DNA of 64,000 bases from a virus. Location of the stretch: the IMG/VR virus record IMGVR_UViG_3300035670_010555, positions 62,001-126,000 of that record. One strand, written 5' to 3'. The position numbers were made by a program, and so were the translations under genes. The notes below the pieces were generated by a model. It was not told where the DNA came from. It did not search any database and was given only the letters and a program-made list of their open reading frames with translations. Shown here piece by piece: positions 41,453-48,805 of the stretch; within the stretch, counting starts at the first letter, position 1, and each line of letters begins with the position of its first letter.

Positions 41453-42664
41453 TTAATAAACTTTCTTTACCTCTTTTGCATACCATTCCATCGGGTAATT
41501 ACTCCACACTTCTTTTTGTTTTTCAATCGATGTATTTTGTATTTGTTCACCACTACTCTGTAGTTGTTCCAAATCAATCAAATTCCAATCTACATTTTCA
41601 GGTTTGTTTGCAATAAATTTCCAATCTTGGGGGAACCCTTTTTTGATATACCAATAAATAAATAACCATGCAGATTGAAATTCTTTGCTGTCACTTGCAA
41701 ATGGAATCTCGAGGGTATATGAGTCAGAAACATATGCTTTCCATTCACTCCATTTTGGATTTACCATTACACCATTTCGGAACTTCGCTACATAATTCAA
41801 AACTATTACGGGAACCTCTTGTCCACCATTAGGAATTATATTCATCGTAAAAGGTTGAAGATTTAATTTTTCTATAGGAGTTTGAACTTGAAAGTATCTA
41901 TTCATAGTTAATAATGCCCCAGGTAAAGACTCGGCTTCAGACTGACTCATCCCAAGGACAGCGGCTGGTGCATAACTATAGTTATAAAATAATGCCGCAT
42001 TATATTGAGATTTTGCCGAACCCTTTGTTCTCGCGGTTACTACTTTTGAAAACTCAGGGGTAAAAACAGTTTTTCTTTTTATAATGTTTTCTCCTGTCGC
42101 GTCTATTTCAATTTCAACAAACTGGTGTTTAGTATATTTTGGATCTTTGGCGAGTGCCGAAATTTGTGATGAAGTTAATCCTGGACTAGGGTTCCAAGGT
42201 GTGGTTGTGTCGATTTGTGGTTCGGTATCAACAAATTCTGGTATCGTAGTTATTATACCTTTCGAAATAAGACCATTCAACCAATTCGTCATAAAAGTTC
42301 GGATGGTTTCATACCTCATTTTACTCAAATCACCAGGATTTAATTTTTTCTTTGGTTCAACCTCTCTATTGTAATTTGGGACTTGTGACTCACTCGATTT
42401 CAGTTTGATAATAATTTTTTTATCATCATATTTTTTTAGAAATTCTTCGATTTCCGATAAATCGATGAGATTTGCAAGATTTACTGATGATGCACTGTGT
42501 AATCCAGATGGAAATTCTACTCTGTCCGTCAAACTTTTTGAACCTGTTTCAATCTCTCCAGTATTTTGTTCTGACATCAAGTAAAGATTCTTTGTTGCCG
42601 ATTCATGAAGAGATAAAATTCTATTTCTTTCGTCGTTTGATATTTCCCAAGTTTGCTTAATCAT
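41453..42664 (-). CDS. Putative virion protein downstream of major capsid gene
   Basis: 403 residues from the ATG at 42664. A longer start at 42730 would run through the terminator hairpin and TATTTAT element, so I reject it. The N-terminus (EISNDERNRILSLHESATKNLYL) is an amphipathic helix motif. The rest is mixed alpha/beta with many aromatic residues (LFYNYSYAPAAVLGM, WSEWKAYVSDSYTLEIPF). Function not recognised; the place next to the capsid gene suggests a head or decoration protein. Confidence 0.6.
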   Translation of the reverse strand: MIKQTWEISNDERNRILSLHESATKNLYLMSEQNTGEIETGSKSLTDRVEFPSGLHSASSVNLANLIDLSEIEEFLKKYDDKKIIIKLKSSESQVPNYNREVEPKKKLNPGDLSKMRYETIRTFMTNWLNGLISKGIITTIPEFVDTEPQIDTTTPWNPSPGLTSSQISALAKDPKYTKHQFVEIEIDATGENIIKRKTVFTPEFSKVVTARTKGSAKSQYNAALFYNYSYAPAAVLGMSQSEAESLPGALLTMNRYFQVQTPIEKLNLQPFTMNIIPNGGQEVPVIVLNYVAKFRNGVMVNPKWSEWKAYVSDSYTLEIPFASDSKEFQSAWLFIYWYIKKGFPQDWKFIANKPENVDWNLIDLEQLQSSGEQIQNTSIEKQKEVWSNYPMEWYAKEVKKVY

Positions 42665-42679
42665 AGTACACAATTTATT

Positions 42680-42686
42680 ATAAATA
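42680..42686 (-). promoter_or_regulatory. TATTTAT element before the 42664 start
   Basis: TATTTAT on the minus strand, 15 bases from the ATG, directly downstream of the capsid terminator. Confidence 0.5.
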
Positions 42687-42697
42687 TCCGGATAAAA

Positions 42698-42725
42698 AAA
42701 AAGGGACAATTTCTTGTCCCTTTTT
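42698..42725 (-). terminator. Terminator after major capsid protein
   Basis: Perfect 12-bp stem AAAAAGGGACAA / TTGTCCCTTTTT with a 4-base loop and a T run on the minus strand, immediately after the capsid gene stop at 42744. Confidence 0.92.
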
Positions 42726-42743
42726 ACCATATCGAAATTTCGA

Positions 42744-44534
42744 TTATCTCAATTCTCTCAAGTCGAATGTTCTAACTCCATCAACTGTGATTCTACCGTA
42801 GAATCTGTTATTAACCATTTTCTTAGCGTATCTAGTCATGATACCTTTGATTGGTGTAAAGTTGAATGGATTGTACATTGTAGGAGTTAATTGTAGAGGT
42901 ACATACGGTGCGTAGATGTAACCAGTGTCCAATAGAGAAGTTCCTTTGTGCCCCATCAATACTTGGTTTGGTGGGAAGTAAGGGTCTCTATACACTTGAT
43001 AACGACCTGCTAATGTACCAACTCTTTCAATACCCATGTTGTACTGATCCTGCTCAGGAGCTGCGTTTGATACGTGGAAGTATTCCAAGTCATCAAAGAT
43101 AGCACTGATTTCAGAAGAAACAACGATCCAGTTAGCTCCACCTCTTAATGTAGATTTGTGGATTTGTGCTGAAATTTGGTTGATTGCTGTGATAAGAGTT
43201 TGGTTCCAGTCTTTCTGAGTATAAGGAACTGCGTTAGATCCTAATCTCTTCCATCCATTGTAATCCCATCTTAAGTTCCAAGCCGCTCCTTTTCTAAGGT
43301 CTCTCAAGATTTCTCTATCGATTTCAGCAGCAACTTGCTCAGACAACAATGCAGTTAATTCAGCTTCAGCGTCGATGTTGTGGAATGCCGCAACGTCCTG
43401 CGCCATTTCTGGAGACCACTGTGCTCTTAATTTTCTTTCAGTTACAGAAACTGTTACTGACATAAGGTCGAATGAAACTTCACCAATCTTATCTTCGAAT
43501 TCCAAGTTCTTATAGATTCTATAAGTTGCTGTGAATGCGTTGTCAGCCGCTGCACTAGATTCGAAAGTAGAACCTGTGTAACCATCTAATGAACCACCAC
43601 AAGTGATACATACTGGTACTTGAAGGTCAACTTCCAAATAGATTTTACCTTCAGCGTCACATAGGTTGTCATACTGACCACCATCTGTCTTACTGTTAGG
43701 GAATACCAACGTAGCGTTGTTGTTACCATACTGAACGATACCTTTACCATATCTCTGAGTTACAACTCTGAACAAGTAAGGGTTAGAAGTGTTTGCAGAA
43801 GTGTAAGCGTTTCCAGCAACACCATATACAGTCAAATCAGATAAGAATGCTTCATTATCCATTGGTTGACCATCAGGACCGATTAACTTACCTGCTCCAT
43901 CAGAAGCGAAACCTGACATAACTACCAATACTTTTCTGTAGTTATCCAAAGTGTAAGCTGAAGGTACCAAGTTGTCTGCTAACCATGCTACAGTTCCAAC
44001 TTCAGCGGTGATTGCTGAATATTGTCCTTTAGAATAGTCGAACAATCCAGGAGGATCCAAAGCTGGTTCGTTACCTTCATAGAATCTGTCGTAAAGATCC
44101 TTAGTATTATTGTAGTCATAACCACTGTTCGGAGTTTGACCAGCCGCAGCGTTTGGAGAACCATAAGGTGCGTAGTGCTCAGAAGTACCTGGTTGGTAAG
44201 ACTGAATGTTAGGTACGAAGTAGAACAATTTACCGATAGGTAAGTTCATAGCTTGTACTGAAACGATATCGTTTGCTAATAATTTAGAGAATACTCTTCT
44301 AACGATAGGGAAAACAACTGTTTCAAATGCACCTGTATCAGATGTAGATGATGCTTCGTTAATTAAGTGAGAAGCTTGGTTTTCATAAAGTTGAGCTACG
44401 TTTTCTCTCATGTGACCCTTAAGACCCTCAAGGAATCCTAATTTGTCCCATTTGTTGATTGTGTCTTCTTTGATAACTTTAAGGTGCTTAAGACCGATGT
44501 TACCTACAAGACCTGATTCTAATAATGCTCCCAT
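42744..44534 (-). CDS. Major capsid protein (T4 gp23-like)
   Basis: 596 residues. Gene order and length fit T4 gp23. The first 60 residues are an amphipathic pro-region ending HLINE, followed by ASSTSDTG; the L-x-x-E|A pattern is the expected prohead protease cut after E60. VVFPIVRRVFSKLLANDIVSVQAMN, then the conserved PIGKLFYF, and a C-terminal IKGIMTRYAKKMVNNRFYG are gp23-style landmarks. It forms the hexameric shell. A G-free A/C-rich leader precedes it and a strong terminator follows, both consistent with very high expression. Confidence 0.92.
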   Translation of the reverse strand: MGALLESGLVGNIGLKHLKVIKEDTINKWDKLGFLEGLKGHMRENVAQLYENQASHLINEASSTSDTGAFETVVFPIVRRVFSKLLANDIVSVQAMNLPIGKLFYFVPNIQSYQPGTSEHYAPYGSPNAAAGQTPNSGYDYNNTKDLYDRFYEGNEPALDPPGLFDYSKGQYSAITAEVGTVAWLADNLVPSAYTLDNYRKVLVVMSGFASDGAGKLIGPDGQPMDNEAFLSDLTVYGVAGNAYTSANTSNPYLFRVVTQRYGKGIVQYGNNNATLVFPNSKTDGGQYDNLCDAEGKIYLEVDLQVPVCITCGGSLDGYTGSTFESSAAADNAFTATYRIYKNLEFEDKIGEVSFDLMSVTVSVTERKLRAQWSPEMAQDVAAFHNIDAEAELTALLSEQVAAEIDREILRDLRKGAAWNLRWDYNGWKRLGSNAVPYTQKDWNQTLITAINQISAQIHKSTLRGGANWIVVSSEISAIFDDLEYFHVSNAAPEQDQYNMGIERVGTLAGRYQVYRDPYFPPNQVLMGHKGTSLLDTGYIYAPYVPLQLTPTMYNPFNFTPIKGIMTRYAKKMVNNRFYGRITVDGVRTFDLRELR

Positions 44535-44574
44535 TTTTAGTATTTTGTTTTGTTTTGTTTATTTGTTTATTTAA
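44535..44574 (-). promoter_or_regulatory. G-free A-rich leader of the capsid gene
   Basis: The 40 bases before the capsid ATG contain no G on the coding strand and include repeated CAAAA units. It should be unstructured, a favourable ribosome-entry context where no Shine-Dalgarno sequence is used. No promoter word is visible, so the gene is probably co-transcribed with the scaffold. Confidence 0.5.
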
Positions 44575-46278
44575 TTACCCAATTTTACTCATCAAATCTT
44601 TCATTCTTAAGAACTGAGGATTCTCATAAGTTTTTGACTCAATTAGGGTAGTTGATGACCCAGTAGAAACACTCTTGTTTAATTTAGTTTCTACCGACTC
44701 ATTGATTGGTGTACTTTCAGTTTTAGACAATTCATCCTTAATTGACTTATAAAGGTTTTTAGATTCTTTCAAAGTATCTACATTATCGAATCTTCTAAGA
44801 ATGTTAATTTTTTCTTTTTTAGTAGTCGAATGTTCAGTGAATAATCTTGTAGCATATGCCAAGTTTGAATTGAAGATAGCAACTTCATTAAGTTTCTCTC
44901 TAAAAACATTTAACGCTTTTCTGTATTCTTCATTTTTCTCTCTCAACGTTGCAACTTCTGATTCTGCGGATTCAACTTTTACTCCGTTATTACCATAAAC
45001 ATAATTTCTGTTATTAGTAATACCTTTTCTAAGTCCTCTTCCTTCTTTTGAACCCATTCCATAAGTTCTAGCAGCTTCTTTTGTTTCTCTTTTTTCGAAA
45101 CCTGCGTCATCTCTACGAGCCTTAGTAGTTTTAAGATCTTTTGAAGCAATTTTACCATGCTTCATTGCCAATCTTTCATCCTCTTTGTCCTTGTATCCTT
45201 GACCTTCTTTTGTTTCTCTTTTTTCGAAACCTGCATCATCCCTACGAGCCTTAGTAGTTTTAAGATCCTTTGAAGCGATTTTACCATGCTTCATCGCTAA
45301 TCTTTCATCTTCTCTATCGTCGTATCCTTGACCTTCTTTTGTTTCTGCCTTAACAACTTTGGATTTTTGTTCCATATTTTCACCTTTCTTGTATTCGAAT
45401 TTCGGTTTACCAGTACCTACTGATTTTGGTCCTTCTTTCTTATTTTCATCGAATCCACCTTTAGCTTTATCTTTGTAAGTGAATTTAGGTCCAGACCCAA
45501 TTCCAACACCTTTAGGTTTTACTGTCGATTTTGACTCTCTAACAGCTCTTCTATGGTTGTAAGATTCGTCCAAATCTTCTTCTTCCATCATGTCGTCATC
45601 TTCTTCTTCCATCATGTCGTCATCTTCTTCTTCCATCATGTCTTCGTCTTCTTCCATCATCTCGTCATCTCCTTCGTACATTTCTTCTTCTTCGAATTCA
45701 ATTTCGTACATAACTTCTTCTTCTTGGTCCATGTCAAAATCTTCAACATCTCCGTCTTTTGAGAAAATAGCATTGATTACATCTTCTGTATCAACATCCA
45801 TTTCATCGATTTCATCTACATGCATAGTTTCATCTAATTCTTCCTCTTCCTCGGACTCACCAAGCTTAACTAAATATTCTGAGTCAGTGTCAGTATCGCT
45901 TAAGTGAATATCTTCACCGTCTTTTTTAACGATGATACCATCTTCTTCACCCATAGCCTTGAACACCTTAAGAATTTCTTCGTCTGAAGCGTCAGTCAAA
46001 TCTATTGGACTCTCTTCTGAATCCATATCCATGTCCATATCAAATTCCATGTCCATTTCCATATCATCATCATTATCAACAGGCATATCGGTATCGATAT
46101 CTGTATCTAATTCAATCTCATCTTCCATATCTTGCTCTGACAGAGATTCTTTTACTAATTGGTTGATTTCTTCCTTCATAGTTGAAGCAAGTATTCCTTT
46201 TGCATTCTGGGCGATTGCTTCTTCAACATTTCTCATTTGAATTAACGCCTCTTGTACTAAGTTTTTATTTTCTTGCAT
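44575..46278 (-). CDS. Prohead core/scaffold protein (gp22-like)
   Basis: 567 residues, extremely acidic in the first half with repeated MEEEDDDMMEEED-type runs (about residues 205-235) and helix-rich throughout. Near the middle two copies of a 43-residue unit (KEGQGY, ERLAMKHGKIASKDLK, RRDDAGFEKR) are arranged in tandem. Its place between the prohead protease and the capsid gene is that of T4 gp22. It would form the internal core that the protease later digests. Much longer than T4 gp22 (about 270 residues). Confidence 0.75.
   Translation of the reverse strand: MQENKNLVQEALIQMRNVEEAIAQNAKGILASTMKEEINQLVKESLSEQDMEDEIELDTDIDTDMPVDNDDDMEMDMEFDMDMDMDSEESPIDLTDASDEEILKVFKAMGEEDGIIVKKDGEDIHLSDTDTDSEYLVKLGESEEEEELDETMHVDEIDEMDVDTEDVINAIFSKDGDVEDFDMDQEEEVMYEIEFEEEEMYEGDDEMMEEDEDMMEEEDDDMMEEEDDDMMEEEDLDESYNHRRAVRESKSTVKPKGVGIGSGPKFTYKDKAKGGFDENKKEGPKSVGTGKPKFEYKKGENMEQKSKVVKAETKEGQGYDDREDERLAMKHGKIASKDLKTTKARRDDAGFEKRETKEGQGYKDKEDERLAMKHGKIASKDLKTTKARRDDAGFEKRETKEAARTYGMGSKEGRGLRKGITNNRNYVYGNNGVKVESAESEVATLREKNEEYRKALNVFREKLNEVAIFNSNLAYATRLFTEHSTTKKEKINILRRFDNVDTLKESKNLYKSIKDELSKTESTPINESVETKLNKSVSTGSSTTLIESKTYENPQFLRMKDLMSKIG
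45075..45332 (-). repeat. 129-bp tandem repeat in scaffold gene
   Basis: Two near-identical 129-base units with a partial third beginning at 45333, encoding the 43-residue repeats. Identity at the DNA level suggests recent duplication. Confidence 0.88.
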
Positions 46279-46303
46279 AGAAAAAAATTGTTTAATTTAA
46301 CAT

Positions 46304-46310
46304 ATAAATA
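46304..46310 (-). promoter_or_regulatory. TATTTAT element before the scaffold gene
   Basis: TATTTAT (in TATTTATA, 46303-46310) on the minus strand, 25 bases from the ATG. Confidence 0.5.
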
Positions 46311-46351
46311 GTGCCAAAACTAAAAAAATTCATTTAACGATATCTCTAAAA

Positions 46352-46377
46352 TAAAAAAAGTGGTCATTTGACCACTT
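46352..46377 (-). terminator. Terminator after the DUF4494-like gene
   Basis: AAGTGGTCA / TGACCACTT 9-bp stem with a small loop and a run of seven T on the minus strand, between the gene ending at 46402 and the scaffold start. Confidence 0.9.
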
Positions 46378-46401
46378 CATTTGTTTCAGTTTGATTATTG
46401 A

Positions 46402-46611
46402 TTACTCAATTACTTCGTCGATTTTACTTTCAGATACTGCAGTGATTCTCCAATCATGAGTGAATCCTTCGTATTTTTTAGTCACTTTAGCTTCCACATC
46501 TGTGACAGAGTAACCTTTAACAAGTTTCTCTTCTCTAACTTTTTTAATCTTACCCGTGTTTTCATCAGGGAAATCATACTGAATTTTTGCTACAAAATAT
46601 TTTTCGTCCAT
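46402..46611 (-). CDS. DUF4494-like small protein
   Basis: 69 residues: YFVAKIQYDFPDENTGKIKKVREEKLV, then SVTDVEAKVTKKYEGF and a beta end ITAVSESKIDEVIE. This pattern resembles DUF4494, a small family frequent in Bacteroidota and their phages. Starts four bases after the protease stop, and a terminator follows. Function unknown. Confidence 0.6.
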   Translation of the reverse strand: MDEKYFVAKIQYDFPDENTGKIKKVREEKLVKGYSVTDVEAKVTKKYEGFTHDWRITAVSESKIDEVIE

Positions 46612-46615
46612 AATT

Positions 46616-47332
46616 TTATTTTCCTAAAAAATCGTCTAATTTTCTCATTAAGTCAACTGACTTTCCAACGTAGTCGTTATTTTGTTTAGATTTTATTTCT
46701 TCCTCTAAATTTTCTTCATACTTACTTCTTTCGTCAGGGTTAGAAAATAAATAAGCTCCGGGTGTTGAAGGAGATGACACCAAATCAAAACATATTAATT
46801 CAAAATCATCTTGTACTTCATTTCTTTCCCCAACTTTTTTTAATGAACCAACTCCACGAGAAGAGATACCTAATGTTACTCCTTGTCTCATTAAGTTCGC
46901 CGCTTGGTCTCCTTTGGTTGAAACGATTCCTCTTTCGTGAAACCCTGGAGATGTCAATAATTTGAGTTTTCCCATTAGTATATTTTTATCCCACCATATG
47001 TCTGTGATGATGTGGGATACTCTATCTAAGTCTATTAACGATGACTCAGGGTGGTTTAATTCTGATGTGGATAACCCTTTAGAAATTGCTTGCTTATATC
47101 TTTCAGATTCCCTTTTCAAAATCCTTTCAGGATACGTTCTACCATTTCTATTTGGTGTGTCGTATTTTTGAAGAACCGCATAAAATTCAAATGGATTTCT
47201 ATAATCTAAATTGGCGGCTTCTTTCAGAACATCAATATTATGAGTGTCTTTGGGAGAAACCCAACCTGCATCCATTTCAATCAATATACCATGACCAAGC
47301 TCGCTCGCTTCTAAAATTCTTAAATTTTTCAT
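46616..47332 (-). CDS. Prohead core protease (T4 gp21-like)
   Basis: 238 residues. YDTPNRNGRTYPERIL near 57-72 is the family hallmark, STSELNHPESS near 88-98 carries the catalytic His, and GVTLGISSRGVGSL near 150-163 the Ser nucleophile; a downstream acidic residue completes the triad. The enzyme matures the prohead by cutting core and capsid proteins after Glu in L/I-x-x-E patterns. Followed by the DUF4494-like gene. Confidence 0.9.
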   Translation of the reverse strand: MKNLRILEASELGHGILIEMDAGWVSPKDTHNIDVLKEAANLDYRNPFEFYAVLQKYDTPNRNGRTYPERILKRESERYKQAISKGLSTSELNHPESSLIDLDRVSHIITDIWWDKNILMGKLKLLTSPGFHERGIVSTKGDQAANLMRQGVTLGISSRGVGSLKKVGERNEVQDDFELICFDLVSSPSTPGAYLFSNPDERSKYEENLEEEIKSKQNNDYVGKSVDLMRKLDDFLGK

Positions 47333-47345
47333 CTAATCTTTTAAG

Positions 47346-47352
47346 ATAAATA
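47346..47352 (-). promoter_or_regulatory. TATTTAT element before the protease gene
   Basis: TATTTAT on the minus strand, 13 bases from the ATG. Confidence 0.5.
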
Positions 47353-47377
47353 TACGGATTTGGATTGTTTGTTATTT

Positions 47378-47809
47378 TTAGTCTTTTTTAGAAATAGAAA
47401 AATCGAAGTATTTGTTTTGAATCACGTTATTTTTATAGATGGATTTTACTATAGTTTTTATGGATTCTTTGAGTTCATCACACTTGAAATCCATATCACG
47501 TTGAGTATATAGATTGATTTCTAAATTAAAAAATGACTTTTTACCTTTTGATATCCCACTTGTTCGAAGGTCCAAATCTACAATATTTTTTTCTTGGAAA
47601 ATTTTACAATCTATCGATTCATAAACGGAATTTTTTATTTCTCGTCCCAAACCTGATACAACTCGGTTCCAATTATTTAACTCTTCTTTTGGTGTAACCC
47701 ATGATTGAATGTTTATGTAAACTGATTTTAAGTTTTTAGAATCTACTGTCCCATACTGTGATTTTATGGGATTGAACAGGTTAAGTTTAACACTTTTTCC
47801 TTTTTTCAT
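47378..47809 (-). CDS. Hypothetical protein between core genes and protease
   Basis: 143 residues. SVYINIQSWVTPKEELNNWNRVV and VDLDLRTSGISKGKKSFFNLEINLY suggest a mixed alpha/beta fold with an exposed basic start (MKKGKSVKLNLF). Not recognised. Located in the head cluster; maybe a head-associated or assembly factor. Confidence 0.55.
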   Translation of the reverse strand: MKKGKSVKLNLFNPIKSQYGTVDSKNLKSVYINIQSWVTPKEELNNWNRVVSGLGREIKNSVYESIDCKIFQEKNIVDLDLRTSGISKGKKSFFNLEINLYTQRDMDFKCDELKESIKTIVKSIYKNNVIQNKYFDFSISKKD

Positions 47810-47846
47810 TAATAATGATATTATGTACGTTTATTAATGAAATTAT

Positions 47847-47861
47847 ATACATAATATGTAT
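47847..47861. promoter_or_regulatory. Palindrome ATACATA-A-TATGTAT
   Basis: Perfect 7-1-7 dyad in the 93-base gap between the divergent genes at 47809 (minus) and 47903 (plus). It resembles an operator; the regulator is unknown. Confidence 0.45.
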
Positions 47862-47878
47862 GATTGTCAAAATTTTTT

Positions 47879-47886
47879 TATATTTG
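47879..47886 (+). promoter_or_regulatory. Bacteroidota-type -7 element TATATTTG
   Basis: Exact match to TAnnTTTG, 16 bases before the bS21 ATG. The -33 TTTG is not clear, only ATTG at 47863-47866. Confidence 0.4.
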
Positions 47887-47902
47887 TGGATATTTCTAAT
47901 AT

Positions 47903-48094
47903 ATGATAATAATAAAAATAAATCAGGGTAATCCCCTTGAGAAGGCACTCAAGACCCTAAAGTCAAAAGTAATTAAAACAAAACAAAATCAAATTTTATT
48001 TGATAGGAAACAATATACAAAAAAATCTGTACTTAGAAGAGCACAGATTTTGAAGGCAAAACATATTCAAAGTCTTAAAGACAAATCAAATTGA
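47903..48094 (+). CDS. rpsU: Ribosomal protein bS21
   Basis: 63 residues. MIIIKINQGNPLEKALKTLK matches the Bacteroidota bS21 start, and KKSVLRRAQILKAKHIQSLK corresponds to the KxSxxRRxxxxKAxxxQ block; overall length and basic composition fit. Cellular bS21 sits on the 30S platform near the anti-Shine-Dalgarno sequence, and in Bacteroidota it helps hide that sequence. The gene stands alone on the plus strand within the minus-strand head cluster, overlapping the end of the next minus gene by 9 bases. It could replace host bS21 and bias ribosomes toward phage messages. Confidence 0.85.
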   Translation: MIIIKINQGNPLEKALKTLKSKVIKTKQNQILFDRKQYTKKSVLRRAQILKAKHIQSLKDKSN

Positions 48095-48784
48095 TTCTTC
48101 CAAATTTTTTAATTTCAAAAAGTTTAATTGGTCGAATTTTTCAGATTTAATTTTGTCAATCGTTTCTGAAATTTTTGTTTTCATATCCTGTGAGTCTTCA
48201 TTGTTTTGAAGATTAGTTAGTTTGGATATTGTACTTTCTCTTAATGTCTCAAATTTTGTCTCCAAAGTTTTGGTATCTTCAGAAACTATTTGGAAAAATT
48301 CTTTTTTAGAATTTTCATCCAAACCAAGAATATAGTTATTAATGGTTTGATTTGCGACCGCAACCATAGAACTAATTGGAATATTTATATTTTCCTTGAT
48401 TGATTCTTTTTTTGATGTAATAACCTTTAGAATATTTTTCTTCGCATTAACCCTTTCAAGTAAATCCACCCCTTGTGTGTAAACTAAAGTGTCAATATCG
48501 GAATAATTATTTTCAGTTTTTTCGGAAAGTGTGATTGGAAGTTTAATACTTGGTAAAACTTTGTTTAATAGACTAATCCCTTCTTCAATAAAATATTTTG
48601 CGTCCTGTTCACTTAACCCTTGTGGTGAACTCAGTTGATCATATATCGCGTATGCTTTAGACATAGCTTTATTACTCAAAACGTTGTGTTTGAATTCTCG
48701 CAAAGTCTTCTTGAATTCCATTTCATTTTTGTAGGATTCCAAGAGATTTTTTTCAATTAGGGATTTTACTGTTCCGAAGGTCAT
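48086..48784 (-). CDS. Putative prohead core protein
   Basis: 232 residues, almost entirely helical. The N-terminus, TFGTVKSLIEKNLLESYKNE, is an amphipathic leader like those of core and packaged proteins. It sits directly after the portal gene, where T4 has core genes 67/68. No catalytic motif. Confidence 0.55.
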   Translation of the reverse strand: MTFGTVKSLIEKNLLESYKNEMEFKKTLREFKHNVLSNKAMSKAYAIYDQLSSPQGLSEQDAKYFIEEGISLLNKVLPSIKLPITLSEKTENNYSDIDTLVYTQGVDLLERVNAKKNILKVITSKKESIKENINIPISSMVAVANQTINNYILGLDENSKKEFFQIVSEDTKTLETKFETLRESTISKLTNLQNNEDSQDMKTKISETIDKIKSEKFDQLNFLKLKNLEESI

Positions 48785-48798
48785 TGTGTCTTTTTCAA

Positions 48799-48805
48799 AT
48801 AAATA
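48799..48805 (-). promoter_or_regulatory. TATTTAT element before the 48784 start
   Basis: TATTTAT on the minus strand, 14 bases from the ATG. Confidence 0.5.

Noticed and set aside
42665-42730. Upstream start at 42730 for the gene ending at 41453
   Set aside because: The extra 22 codons run through the capsid terminator hairpin and the TATTTAT element.
45590-46240. Ser-rich plus-strand frames opposite the scaffold gene
   Set aside because: They mirror the acidic GAA/GAT runs of the scaffold; no independent start signal or family resemblance.
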